A stretch of 64,000 nt of DNA from Plantactinospora sp039889035 (lineage in GTDB: Bacteria; Actinomycetota; Actinomycetes; Mycobacteriales; Micromonosporaceae), in contig JBDQQY010000027.1 of the NCBI GenBank assembly GCA_039889035.1, forward strand, positions 62,001-126,000, given 5' to 3'. A program made the translations under genes and the position numbers. The first letter of the stretch is position 1; each line of letters starts with the position of its first letter. This document shows, one piece after another, positions 42,319-50,999 of this stretch. The notes under the pieces are model-generated. The model ran no database searches. It had not been told where the DNA came from and saw only the letters and a program-made list of their open reading frames with translations.

Positions 42319-43427
42319 TCGACATCGCGGGTGCGGTGGCTGTCCAGGCGATCGACGAGCAGACCAGGGACCAGCCGGAGCCGGAGCACGCCGCCGCCGG
42401 GGTACGCCCGGTGGCCGCCCACTACGGCGACCCGATCCGCGAGCAGCGGCTGCTCGCCAGCGACGTCGGCCTGGTGGACCGGTCGCACCGGGGGGTGATC
42501 GCCGTCCCCGGGGTCGAACGGGCGAGCTGGCTGCACACCCTGACCAGTCAGCACCTCGGCTCGCTCGCCGCCGGGCAGGGCAGCGAGCTGCTGGTCCTCT
42601 CCCCGCACGGGCACGTCGAGCAGCACGCCATGGTCGCCGAGGACGGCGAGACCACCTGGCTGGACACCGAGCCGGGCGACACCGGCGGCCTGCTGAGCTA
42701 CCTGGAGAAGATGCGCTTCTTCACCCCGGTCGACCCCCGGGACGCCACCGCCGACTGGGCACTGCTCTCGCTGGTCGGGCCGCGCGCCACCGAGGCGGTC
42801 GGCACGCTCGGCGTCACCGGGCTGGCCGAACCGGACCTGCTCGGGGTGCCGGGCCCGAAGTTCGCCGCCGGCTCCCTGCCACCCCGGCCGACCGTCGTGT
42901 ACGACGTACGCGCGTTGCCGGGCGGCGGCTGGGCGCGCCGGGGCCGGCTCGGGGTCGACCTGCTGGTGCCCCGGGGGAGCATGCCGGAGGTGGTCGACGC
43001 GCTGACCGCCGCCGGCACACCGGTCGCCGGACTGTGGGCGTACGAGGCGGTGCGGGTGGCGCAGCGGCTGCCCCGGGTCGGCTTCGAGACCGACCACCGG
43101 ACGATTCCGGCCGAGGTGGGACTGGTGGCTCCGGCCGTACACCTGGACAAGGGCTGTTACCGGGGCCAGGAGACGGTGGCCCGGGTGCACAACCTCGGCC
43201 GCCCGCCGCGCCGGCTGGCGCTGCTGCACCTCGACGGGGTGACCACCGACCAGCTTCCGGCGACCGGTGCACCGGTGACCGCCGACGGGCGCACGGTCGG
43301 CTTCGTCGGTACGGCGGTCCGGCACCACGAGCTGGGCCCGGTCGCGCTGGCGGTGCTGAAGCGGTCGGTACCGGACGACGCGGCGCTGCTGGTCGAGGGC
43401 TCGGCCGCCGCGATCGACCCGGAGTGA
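42315..43427 (+). CDS. ygfZ: YgfZ/CAF17-type folate-binding iron-sulfur protein
   Basis: A 370-residue GcvT-fold protein. The YgfZ signature KGCYRGQETVARV (around residue 278) includes the essential Cys. It supports assembly or repair of Fe-S clusters, using tetrahydrofolate. It overlaps the Fur gene (ATGA), so iron status may control both. The mycobacterial homologue sits beside the pabC-like gene too. Confidence 0.92.
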   Translation: MIDIAGAVAVQAIDEQTRDQPEPEHAAAGVRPVAAHYGDPIREQRLLASDVGLVDRSHRGVIAVPGVERASWLHTLTSQHLGSLAAGQGSELLVLSPHGHVEQHAMVAEDGETTWLDTEPGDTGGLLSYLEKMRFFTPVDPRDATADWALLSLVGPRATEAVGTLGVTGLAEPDLLGVPGPKFAAGSLPPRPTVVYDVRALPGGGWARRGRLGVDLLVPRGSMPEVVDALTAAGTPVAGLWAYEAVRVAQRLPRVGFETDHRTIPAEVGLVAPAVHLDKGCYRGQETVARVHNLGRPPRRLALLHLDGVTTDQLPATGAPVTADGRTVGFVGTAVRHHELGPVALAVLKRSVPDDAALLVEGSAAAIDPE

Positions 43428-43456
43428 CCGGCCGCCGCCTCGGTTAGGATCCCGGC

Positions 43457-44293
43457 ATGACGGGCACCTTGATCACGGTCGCGCCGACCGGGGCCGAGTC
43501 GGCGAAGGCGGAGGTGCCGGCGCTGCCGGTCACCCTCGACGAGCTGGTGGTCACCGCGAAGGAGTGCGAGGCGCTCGGCGCCGCGGTGATCCACGTGCAC
43601 ATCCGGGACGACCAGGCCCGGCCCACCCTCGACCTGGGCCGGCTGCGGGAGACCGTGGCCGCGCTGCGGGAGAGCACCGAACTGATCGTGCAGCTCTCCA
43701 CCGGTGGCGCGGTGACTGATCCGGAGGCGGACCGGTTGGCCGTGCTCGACGCCGCCCCGGAGATGGCCTCCTGCACCATGGGCACGGTCAACTTCGGCGA
43801 CGACGTCTTCCTCAACCGTTGGCAGTTCATCGTCGACCTGCACAGCCGGATGCAGGACCGGGGCGTCGTGCCGGAGTACGAGATCTTCGACCTCGGCCAC
43901 CTGACGGCGTTGCGCCGGCTGCTCGACCGATACGGCCTGCCGGCCGGCGGGCACGTGCACGTCGACTTCGTGATGGGGGTGCCCGGTGGGATGCCGGGCA
44001 GCACCGAGGCGCTGGTCGCCTGTGCCCAGGCGCTGCGGGACCTGCCGGACGGGACGACGTTCTCGGCGACCGGCATCGGCCGGAGCACCATCCCGGTGAT
44101 GCTCGCCTCGGTCTCGGCCGGCGGGCACCTGCGGGTCGGCATGGAGGACACCATCACCTACGCCAAGGGGCGTCCGGTGGAGTCCAACATGCAACTGGTC
44201 GCCCGGGCGGTCGGGCTGGCCCAGCTCGCCCAGCGCCCGCCGCTGAGTCCGGCCCAGGCCCGGGAGCTGTTGGGACTCGCGGCACAGCGCTGA
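43457..44293 (+). CDS. BKACE-family beta-keto acid cleavage enzyme
   Basis: A 278-residue TIM-barrel protein of the BKACE (DUF849) family: N-terminal TVAPTGAES-like segment, zinc His pair HVHIRD (around 47-52), HVHVDFVMGVPGG (around 174-186) and GHLRVGMEDTITYAKG with the metal Glu. BKACE enzymes split a beta-keto acid with acetyl-CoA to give acetoacetate and a new CoA ester; the prototype acts on 3-keto-5-aminohexanoate. No lysine degradation genes are near. ATG lies six bases after TAGGAT. Confidence 0.9.
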   Translation: MTGTLITVAPTGAESAKAEVPALPVTLDELVVTAKECEALGAAVIHVHIRDDQARPTLDLGRLRETVAALRESTELIVQLSTGGAVTDPEADRLAVLDAAPEMASCTMGTVNFGDDVFLNRWQFIVDLHSRMQDRGVVPEYEIFDLGHLTALRRLLDRYGLPAGGHVHVDFVMGVPGGMPGSTEALVACAQALRDLPDGTTFSATGIGRSTIPVMLASVSAGGHLRVGMEDTITYAKGRPVESNMQLVARAVGLAQLAQRPPLSPAQARELLGLAAQR

Positions 44294-44339
44294 GGGGTGC
44301 CGGGGCGCCGGGCCGGCCCGGTGGGTACCGTCCGCGACC

Positions 44340-45302
44340 ATGGGCGAGATCTACGACGGCGGCGTACCGCTGGTGGAGGCGGTCCGGTCGGGCTTCGCGG
44401 AGTCCGTGCACCGGGGTTCCGTGGTGGTACTGGACGCGGCCGGTTCGGTGCGGGCCGAGGCGGGTGACGTACGCGGACCGGTCTTTCCGAGGTCGTCCAA
44501 CAAGCCGCTCCAGGCGATCGGGATGCTCCGGGCCGGGCTGCCGCTGACCGGTGCCGACCTGGCGGTCGCCTGCGCCAGCCACCACGGCGAGGACCTGCAC
44601 GTCGACCGGGTCAATGCGCTGCTGCGGCGTACCGGACTGGCGGAGTCGGCGCTGCGCTGCCCGCCGGACCTGCCGTTGTCGGAGTCGGCCCGGGCCGCCC
44701 TGCTGCGGGCCGGCGGTGGGCCGTCCCGGCTCCGGATGAACTGCTCCGGCAAGCACGTCGGGATGCTGCTCGCCTGCCAGGCCGCCGGCTGGCCGACGGC
44801 GGAGTACTGGCGTCCGGAGCACCCGCTCCAGCAGCGGATCACCGCCGCGATCGAGGAGTTCACCGGCGAGTCGGCGGCAGCGGTGGGGATCGACGGCTGC
44901 GGTGCACCGCTGCTCGCCGTCTCGCTGACCGGCCTCGCCCGGGCGTACCTGCGGCTGGTCTCGGCCGAGCCGGGATCGGTGGCCCGGACCGTCGCGGACG
45001 CGATGCGGGCGTACCCGGCGATGGTCGCCGGCACCGGCGCCGAGGCGTACGACACCCGGCTGATGACCGGGATCCCCGGGCTGCTCGCAAAGAGCGGCGC
45101 GGAGGGTGTGGTCGCGGTGGCGGTGCCCGGGGTCGGCGCGGTGGCGGCCAAGATCGACGACGGCGCGTCGCGCGGCCGGATGCCGGTGCTGGTCTCGGCG
45201 TTGCGCCGGCTGTCGGTGGACGCCCCGATCCTCGACGAGCTGGCCGAGTTGCCGCTGCACGGTGGCGGCGAGGTCGTCGGCTCGGTACGCACCCGCTGGT
45301 GA
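44340..45302 (+). CDS. L-asparaginase of the rhizobial ReAV type
   Basis: A 320-residue protein of the class 3 (thermolabile, Rhizobium etli-like) asparaginases. The catalytic Ser-Lys tandems appear as RSSNKPLQ (Ser52, Lys55) and NCSGKH (Cys135, Lys138), and the second zinc Cys as IDGCGAP (Cys187). It hydrolyses asparagine to aspartate and ammonia. The ATG follows TACCGT by eight bases. It is the third stand-alone metabolic gene here; no operon is evident. Confidence 0.88.
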   Translation: MGEIYDGGVPLVEAVRSGFAESVHRGSVVVLDAAGSVRAEAGDVRGPVFPRSSNKPLQAIGMLRAGLPLTGADLAVACASHHGEDLHVDRVNALLRRTGLAESALRCPPDLPLSESARAALLRAGGGPSRLRMNCSGKHVGMLLACQAAGWPTAEYWRPEHPLQQRITAAIEEFTGESAAAVGIDGCGAPLLAVSLTGLARAYLRLVSAEPGSVARTVADAMRAYPAMVAGTGAEAYDTRLMTGIPGLLAKSGAEGVVAVAVPGVGAVAAKIDDGASRGRMPVLVSALRRLSVDAPILDELAELPLHGGGEVVGSVRTRW

Positions 45303-45326
45303 CCCGGCGCCGGCAGATGAGACGCC

Positions 45327-45388
45327 GCTAACTATTGCTAACTTTCGCAAGCATTCTGCTTGCAGGAGCAAGCGCTGCTCGCTACCGT
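45327..45388 (+). promoter_or_regulatory. XRE-hbhA promoter with repeated operator sites
   Basis: -35 TTGCAG (45360-45365) and -10 TACCGT (45383-45388) are 17 bases apart; the ATG follows six bases later. Two GCTAACT copies (45327, 45337) precede a perfect dyad GCAAGC-ATTCT-GCTTGC (45347-45363) that overlaps the -35, and a third GCAAGC lies at 45368-45373. Confidence 0.7.
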
Positions 45389-45394
45389 CGAGAC

Positions 45395-45997
45395 ATGGCC
45401 AATCCGAAGGACCTTCCGCGGGACATCGGCGGGTTCATCCGCGACCTGCGGCGCAACGCGAAGATCTCGTTGCGGCAACTGGCCGAACAGGCCGGGGTGA
45501 GCAACCCCTACCTGAGTCAGATCGAGCGTGGGCTGCGCAAGCCGAGCGCCGAGGTGCTCCAGCAGTTGGCCAGCGCCCTGCGGGTCTCCACACCGGCGAT
45601 GTACCTCCGGGCCGGGCTGCTCGACGACCGCGAGGGGCAGGGCGTGCTCGCCGCCATCGCGGCCGACCCGGACCTGACGATGCCGCAGAAGCAGTCGCTG
45701 AGCCAGATCTACGAGACCTTCCGCCGGGAGAACCTCCGGCACGCGGACGTACCGGCCGAGCCGGCCGCCACCGGCGCCCCGGGTGTCGCCGTCGACGAGG
45801 ATCCGGCGGAGGCCGTCCTCGAATCGGTGGCGGTGACCGAGGCGGGCGCCGCCGCACCACCGACCGAATCCCGGCCCGGCGCGAAGTCCGCGCCGCCGGC
45901 CGCAGCCACGAAGAGGACCGCCCGGAAGGCGGTCAAGAAGGCCGCGCCGTCGACTCCGACGGTCGTCCCGGCCTCTGACGAGGAGGAACAGTCATGA
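45395..45997 (+). CDS. XRE-family regulator with Lys/Ala-rich tail
   Basis: A 200-residue protein. The HTH is at about residues 8-65 (GGFIRDLRRNAKISLRQLAE, SNPYLSQIERGLRKPS). The last 60 residues are Ala/Lys/Thr-rich (ATKRTARKAVKKAAPS), recalling histone-H1 tails and likely binding DNA without sequence preference. It is the first gene of an operon with the HbhA-like gene (ATGA overlap), as Rv0474-Rv0475 in mycobacteria. Leaderless mRNA. It probably represses its own promoter at the GCAAGC dyad. Confidence 0.88.
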   Translation: MANPKDLPRDIGGFIRDLRRNAKISLRQLAEQAGVSNPYLSQIERGLRKPSAEVLQQLASALRVSTPAMYLRAGLLDDREGQGVLAAIAADPDLTMPQKQSLSQIYETFRRENLRHADVPAEPAATGAPGVAVDEDPAEAVLESVAVTEAGAAAPPTESRPGAKSAPPAAATKRTARKAVKKAAPSTPTVVPASDEEEQS

Positions 45998-46659
45998 CCC
46001 AGCCCCGAACCGCCCGGATCCCCGCCCCGCTCTACGCGGTGGCCGGTGCCGGCGATCTCGCGTACCAGCAGTTGCGCCGGCTCCCCGCCGTGGTCAGCGG
46101 GCTCGGTGACGAGGCGACCCGCACCGAGCTGCGGTCCAAGGCCGTGACGACCACCGCCGAGCTGCGGGAGAAGGCGATCGCGACCACCGCCGAGCTGCGG
46201 GAGAAGGCCGTACTGACCCTGCGCAACGCCAACTCCGGCGCGGCGAACCTGCGCAACCGGGCCGCCAACGGGGAGCTGGACCTGGACCGGCTGCGGGAGG
46301 CGACCATCCGCAACGCGGCGGTGGTGGTGGCCGGTGCCCAGGCCGCGCAGGAGCGGGCCGTCGCCGTCTACGGCGACCTTGTTGCCCGGGGCGAGCGGGT
46401 GGTCGGTTCCGGCGTGGTGCAGGCCGCCGACACGGTCAACGCGGACATGGCCGCCACCGAGACTCCGGCGGTGGCCGCCGCCGGACAGCCGGCGCTGAGC
46501 ACCACCCCGGCCGAGGTCGTCGAGCAGGTCAAGGAGCCGGCCGCCTCGGCCGCGGCGACCGAGGCCGCCCCGGCGAAGGCCCCGGCGGTGAAGCGCCGCC
46601 CGGCCGCGAAGTCGACCCGCCCGGCGGCCAAGCGGACTCGCCCGGCGGCCGACAAGTAG
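45994..46659 (+). CDS. HbhA-like heparin-binding hemagglutinin homologue
   Basis: A 221-residue helical protein. Residues about 35-130 form a coiled coil, including two copies of an 11-residue repeat (TTAELREKA). The C-terminus is a Lys/Ala/Pro tail (KRRPAAKSTRPAAKRTRPAA) like the heparin-binding end of HbhA. In soil actinomycetes such proteins may bind nucleic acid, membrane or lipid; adhesion to host tissue is not implied. It overlaps the XRE gene by four bases. Confidence 0.85.
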   Translation: MTQPRTARIPAPLYAVAGAGDLAYQQLRRLPAVVSGLGDEATRTELRSKAVTTTAELREKAIATTAELREKAVLTLRNANSGAANLRNRAANGELDLDRLREATIRNAAVVVAGAQAAQERAVAVYGDLVARGERVVGSGVVQAADTVNADMAATETPAVAAAGQPALSTTPAEVVEQVKEPAASAAATEAAPAKAPAVKRRPAAKSTRPAAKRTRPAADK

Positions 46660-46749
46660 GCGGCCGGCGACCGCCGAGCAACGGCCGGTGACCTCGGGTG
46701 GGTGCGCCAAGTGGCACGTACCCGGGGTCGCCGGCATAAGCTTTCCGCC

Positions 46750-47064
46750 ATGGGCACAGCCGCGCCGCTCTTCTTCGACGACGTCGTCTTCATCATCAAC
46801 CTGGTGCTGATCGTCTTCGCCCTCGTGATCCAGGGCGTCGCGCTCGTGCACTGCATCACCCAGCGCTCGGACGCCTTCCCGGCGATCGGCACCCTCCCCA
46901 AGGGAGCCTGGGTGGCCATCCTGGCCGTCTGCCTGGTGCTCACCCTGCTGCTCTACCGGCCGCTCAGCCTCTTCGCGCTGATCGGCATCGCGGCAGCGTT
47001 GATCTATCTCTTGGACGTCCGGGTCGGGTTGCGTGACCTGACCGACGGCAAAGGCTTCTGGTGA
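46750..47064 (+). CDS. DUF2516 membrane protein
   Basis: A 104-residue protein with two or three helices (DVVFIINLVLIVFALVIQG; GAWVAILAVCLVLTLLLYRP) and the DUF2516 end LDVRVGLRDLTDGKGFW. It follows hbhA as in mycobacteria (Rv0476). The ATG at 46750 follows TAAGCT by seven to eight bases, so it has its own leaderless promoter. Its last bases overlap the next gene's GTG. Confidence 0.85.
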   Translation: MGTAAPLFFDDVVFIINLVLIVFALVIQGVALVHCITQRSDAFPAIGTLPKGAWVAILAVCLVLTLLLYRPLSLFALIGIAAALIYLLDVRVGLRDLTDGKGFW

Positions 47065-47945
47065 GGGATTTCCGCTGGCCACCGCCGCCCGACGGCGGGC
47101 CACGGACGTACGGCCCGGGGCCGACCGCGCCGCGCAGCGGCCGGCCGGCGCTGCCCGATCCGGAGACCGAGCTGGTCGCCACCCCGCACGGCGTACGGCT
47201 GGAGCGGCTGGTCACCGGCGACGGTGACCCGGTCACGGTCTTCGCACACGGACTCGGCACCGGCATCTCCACCACCCGACCGCTGGGTAGCGCGGTCAAC
47301 GGGCGCAAGATCTTCTTCCAGTTCCGTGGGCACGGCCGCTCGGAGGCTCCGGAGGGCGACTGGAGCTACGCCGACCTGGCCCGTGACCTGCGGGCGGTCG
47401 CCGATCTCGGCGGAGCCAGCCGGGCGCTCGGGATCAGCCTCGGCGCGGGCGCGCTCTGCCGGCTCCTCTGGGAGAGCCCGGCCCGCTTCGAGCGGGCGGT
47501 CTTCGTGCTGCCGGCCGTACTCGACGAACCGCGTCCGGAGGTGGCCCGGCGGCGACTCACCGAGCTGCTCACCGCAGTACGCAGCGGCGACGCTGCCGAG
47601 GTGGCCGAGGCGGTCGCCTACGAGGTCCCACCGGCGATCCGCAACACCCCGGCCGGCTGGGCCTACCTGCGGCAGCGGGTGGACCAGTTGACCCGGGACG
47701 GTCTCGCCTCCGGGCTGGCGAGTCTGGCCGGTCAGGTCGCCATCCGGCAGCGCTCGGCCCTGGCCGCGGTCACCGCCCGTACCCTGGTGATCGGCTGTGC
47801 CGGCGACGACCTGCATCCGGTCGAGGTCGCCGAGCAGCTCGCCGAGGCGCTGCCCGGCGCGACGCTGCACGTCTACGACAAGCCGGGCCTGCTCTGGACG
47901 CACCGCGCCGACCTGCGCGAACGGATCTCCGGCTTCCTTAACTGA
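47061..47945 (+). CDS. Alpha/beta hydrolase
   Basis: A 294-residue hydrolase. After a Pro-rich start the fold shows the oxyanion FAHGLGTG, nucleophile elbow GISLGAG (Ser), VIGCAGDDLHPVEVAEQL (acid) and LLWTHRADL (His). The closest guess is an esterase or C-C hydrolase; no substrate evidence. The GTG overlaps the DUF2516 stop (GTGA), so the two are translationally coupled. Confidence 0.85.
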   Translation: MRDFRWPPPPDGGPRTYGPGPTAPRSGRPALPDPETELVATPHGVRLERLVTGDGDPVTVFAHGLGTGISTTRPLGSAVNGRKIFFQFRGHGRSEAPEGDWSYADLARDLRAVADLGGASRALGISLGAGALCRLLWESPARFERAVFVLPAVLDEPRPEVARRRLTELLTAVRSGDAAEVAEAVAYEVPPAIRNTPAGWAYLRQRVDQLTRDGLASGLASLAGQVAIRQRSALAAVTARTLVIGCAGDDLHPVEVAEQLAEALPGATLHVYDKPGLLWTHRADLRERISGFLN

Positions 47946-48092
47946 CTGACCCGGGTTCGGCGGGCGGATCACCTGCACCGGCGGCGCAGGAGGTACCTGT
48001 CGACCAGGCCGTCGAGCTGCCGCGGTGGTGCGCCCGGCCGAGCGGCCACCGGTACCACCGGAACCGTGCCGGCCGGAGTAACGTGGCCAGCC

Positions 48093-48830
48093 ATGGGCGT
48101 TTCCCAGCACGGCCGGACGCACCGGCTCGACCTCGCCGACCCGACCCTGCGGGAGTGGGAGTGCACGGTGCTCTCCGCCGATCCCGAGCAGGGGATCGTG
48201 CTGGACCGGTCGGCCTTCTACCCGGGCGGCGGCGGTCAGCCGCCGGACCACGGGGTGCTGCTCTGGCAGGGTGTGCAGACCCGGATCGTCGGCACCCGCA
48301 AGGGCGACGACCTCTATCTGATCCCCGCCGAGGGTGACCCGCTGCCGCCGGTCGGCACGGCGGTGACCGGTGCGGTGGAGGACGTGCGGCGCAGCCTGCT
48401 GATGCGTACCCACTCCGGGCTGCACGTGCTCTGCGGCGTGGTGTTCCGCGACTTCGGCGCCCTGGTGACCGGCGGCAACATGGAGCCGGGCGAGGCCCGG
48501 ATGGACTTCAACCTGCCGGAGGTGCCGACCGACTTCAAGGCCCGGCTGGAGGAACTGGTCAACACCGAGGTCACCGCCGACCGGGCGGTGGCGGTCAAGG
48601 TGCTGCCCCGGGACGAGGCGCTGACCCTGCCGGACATCATCCGTACCCAGTCCAACCTGATTCCCGCTGACGAGCAGGAGATCCGGATCGTCGACATCGT
48701 CGGGCTGGACGTGCAGGCCGACGGCGGCACTCACGTCGCCTCGACCGCCCAGATCGGCAAGGTCCAGGTGGTCAAGGTGGAGAGCAAGGGCCGGGCCAAC
48801 CGGCGGGTACGGGTCCGGCTGGTCAACTGA
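48093..48830 (+). CDS. AlaX-like alanyl-tRNA editing protein
   Basis: A 245-residue protein with the AlaRS editing fold: DRSAFYPGGGGQPPDHG, the zinc HxxxH in RTHSGLHVL and DGGTHVASTAQIG near the end. AlaX proteins clear Ser or Gly from mischarged tRNA-Ala. In the usual CxxxH pair the Cys is replaced by Asp (ADGGTHV), so the metal site differs from textbook members. The ATG at 48093 follows TAACGT by eight bases, supporting this start over GTG 48066. Confidence 0.85.
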   Translation: MGVSQHGRTHRLDLADPTLREWECTVLSADPEQGIVLDRSAFYPGGGGQPPDHGVLLWQGVQTRIVGTRKGDDLYLIPAEGDPLPPVGTAVTGAVEDVRRSLLMRTHSGLHVLCGVVFRDFGALVTGGNMEPGEARMDFNLPEVPTDFKARLEELVNTEVTADRAVAVKVLPRDEALTLPDIIRTQSNLIPADEQEIRIVDIVGLDVQADGGTHVASTAQIGKVQVVKVESKGRANRRVRVRLVN

Positions 48831-48894
48831 CCCCGAGCCGCCGCAGCACCGGCGTCGCTGCCCCGGCGTGCCCGCACGACCGGACACCCGGGAA

Positions 48895-48919
48895 AATCCT
48901 GACGCGGGCTGTCAGAATT
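48895..48919 (+). promoter_or_regulatory. Near-perfect dyad upstream of the SDR gene
   Basis: AATCCTGAC (48895-48903) and GTCAGAATT (48911-48919) match at eight of nine positions with a 7-base spacer. It lies 20-45 bases before the start codon and could be an operator. Confidence 0.5.
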
Positions 48920-48938
48920 CGCTGCCAGGCTCGGAGCC

Positions 48939-49853
48939 ATGACAACAGAACTGACTGGAAAGGTCGCGCTCGTCGCCGGGGCGACCCGGGGTGCCGGCCG
49001 GCAGATCGCGGTGCAGCTCGGCGCGGCCGGCGCCACCGTCTACGCCACCGGGCGGAGCACCCGGGGGAGACGCTCCGAGGTGGACCGGCCGGAGACCATC
49101 GAAGAGACCGCCGAACTGGTCACCGCGGCCGGCGGCGTCGGGATCGCGGTACAGGTCGACCATCTCGTCCCCGACCAGGTACGCGCACTGGTGGAGCGGA
49201 TCGACCGGGAACAGGGCCGGCTGGACGTACTCGTCAACGACGTCTGGGGGGCGGACCGGCTGATCGGCTGGCACAAGCCGATCTGGGAGCAGGACCTCGA
49301 CGACGGCTTCCGTACGCTGCGGCTCGCCGTCGACACGCACATCATCACCAGCCACTTCGCGCTGCCGCTGCTGATCCGCAACCCGGGCGGGCTGGTGGTG
49401 GAGGTCGGCGACGGCACCAAGGAGTACAACGACCGGAACTACCGGCTGTCGGCCTTCTTCGACCTGGCGAAGACCTCGGTGAACCGGCTCGGCTACCTCT
49501 GGGCGCACGAGCTGAAGGAGCACGGCGGGACGGCGGTCGCGCTCACTCCGGGCTGGCTGCGTTCCGAGTTCATGCTCGACGAGTTCGGCGTCACCGAGGA
49601 GAACTGGCGGGACGCCATCGAGAAGCAGCCGCACTTCGTCATCTCGGAGAGCCCGGCGTTCGTCGGCCGGGCGGTCGCCGCGCTCGCCGCCGACCCGGAC
49701 AAGGCCCGCTGGTCCGGGCAGTCCCTCTCCAGCGGCCAACTCGCCAGGGAGTACGGCTTCACCGACCTCGACGGCAGCCAGCCGGACGCCTGGCGCTACA
49801 TCGTGGAGGTGGAGGCCACCGGCAAGCCCGCCGACGCCACCGGCTACCGCTGA
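48939..49853 (+). CDS. Short-chain dehydrogenase-like protein lacking the catalytic Tyr
   Basis: A 304-residue SDR-fold protein with the cofactor loop AGATRGAGRQIA and VNDVWGADRL. The active-site segment reads YRLSAFFDLAKTSVNRLG: where classic SDRs have YxxxK it has FDLAK, so Tyr is replaced by Phe while Lys is kept. The protein may bind NAD(P)H but not reduce a ketone in the usual way, or use another acid. GGAG lies before the ATG. A WYL regulator converges from the other side. Confidence 0.85.
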   Translation: MTTELTGKVALVAGATRGAGRQIAVQLGAAGATVYATGRSTRGRRSEVDRPETIEETAELVTAAGGVGIAVQVDHLVPDQVRALVERIDREQGRLDVLVNDVWGADRLIGWHKPIWEQDLDDGFRTLRLAVDTHIITSHFALPLLIRNPGGLVVEVGDGTKEYNDRNYRLSAFFDLAKTSVNRLGYLWAHELKEHGGTAVALTPGWLRSEFMLDEFGVTEENWRDAIEKQPHFVISESPAFVGRAVAALAADPDKARWSGQSLSSGQLAREYGFTDLDGSQPDAWRYIVEVEATGKPADATGYR

Positions 49854-49926
49854 CCCGCTGACCCGACCGGCCAGCGTTGACCGCCCCGGGACGGGCTTAC
49901 GCCGCCCGCCGCCCGGCCACGGGTCA

Positions 49927-50901
49927 TCACCGGTCGCCGTCGTAGAGCTGGGCCAGCCGCCGTGCCGCCGAGCTGAGCCGGGCCCGTAGCTCCGGCGGCT
50001 CCAGCACCTCGACCTCCGGGCCGAGGCTGAGCAGTTGGCCGTACGCGACGTCGGGGGACTCGACGGGCAGCCGGGTGACCACCCAGCCCTGCTCGTCGGG
50101 TTCCCCGGCGTTCGCCTCCGCCTCCCGTACGGCGGGCGGCTCGGTGACGAACCGCAGGGCGTACCGCCCGGCGGGGCTGAGCCGGATTGTGATCTCGTCG
50201 CCCAGCATCTGCCGGACGAACCGTTCCGCCTGGCTGGCCCAGTAGCCGGCCAGCTCGAACTCCTCGTCCCGGTCGAACGTCTCCGCGCCGACGGCCACCT
50301 CGGTCATCCGGTCCACCCGGTAGGTGCGGTGTCCCGCGCCGACCCGGGCCACCAGATACCACCCACCGCCCTTGCACACCAGCCCGTACGGCTCGACGGA
50401 CCGGGTCACCTCCCGGTCGCCACGCCGGTAGCGGAACTCGACCGTCCGGTCCTGCCACACCGCCTCGGCCAGCTCACTGAGCCAGACCGGCGGCTCCGCC
50501 GCCCGGAACCACCCCGGTACGTCGAGGTGGAACCGCCGCTCCACCCGGGTGGACGCGTCCCGCAGCCCGCTCGGCAGCGCGGCCAGCACCTTCAACTGGG
50601 CGGCCGCCACCACGTCGGCGAGACCCATCTCGCCGGCCGGGCCGGGCAGCCCGGAGAGGAAGAGCGCGTCGGCCTCGGTCCGGCTCAGCCCGGTCAGCCG
50701 GGTGCGGTAGCCGCCGAGCAGCCGGTAACCGCCGGCCCGGCCCCGGTCGGCGTAGACCGGGATGCCGGCGGCGCTCAGCGCCAGTATGTCCCGGTAGATC
50801 GTCCGTTCCGAGACCTCCAGTTCCCGGGCCAGTTCGGCACCGGTCATCGACTCGCGGTTCTGCAGGAGCAGGACCAGGGAGATCAACCGGGCGGCGCGCA
50901 T
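49927..50901 (-). CDS. WYL-domain (YafY-type) transcriptional regulator
   Basis: A 324-residue regulator. N-terminal HTH_11 (MTGAELARELEVSERTIYRD, GGYRLLGGY) followed by a WYL domain (EPYGLVCKGGGWYLVARV). WYL regulators sense nucleotides or single-stranded nucleic acid; many in this subclass control nearby genes. ATG at 50901 chosen (two upstream ATGs exist). It converges on the SDR gene and is divergent from the EI24 gene. Confidence 0.88.
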   Translation of the reverse strand: MRAARLISLVLLLQNRESMTGAELARELEVSERTIYRDILALSAAGIPVYADRGRAGGYRLLGGYRTRLTGLSRTEADALFLSGLPGPAGEMGLADVVAAAQLKVLAALPSGLRDASTRVERRFHLDVPGWFRAAEPPVWLSELAEAVWQDRTVEFRYRRGDREVTRSVEPYGLVCKGGGWYLVARVGAGHRTYRVDRMTEVAVGAETFDRDEEFELAGYWASQAERFVRQMLGDEITIRLSPAGRYALRFVTEPPAVREAEANAGEPDEQGWVVTRLPVESPDVAYGQLLSLGPEVEVLEPPELRARLSSAARRLAQLYDGDR

Positions 50902-50999
50902 GCCTCCCATCCTGCCCGGCGGCGCGGACATCCCCGCCAAGCGGCGGCAGCACCTCGCCGCCGTGCCGGCGGTGGCAGCGGCCGATAGGCTTTCCGGTC

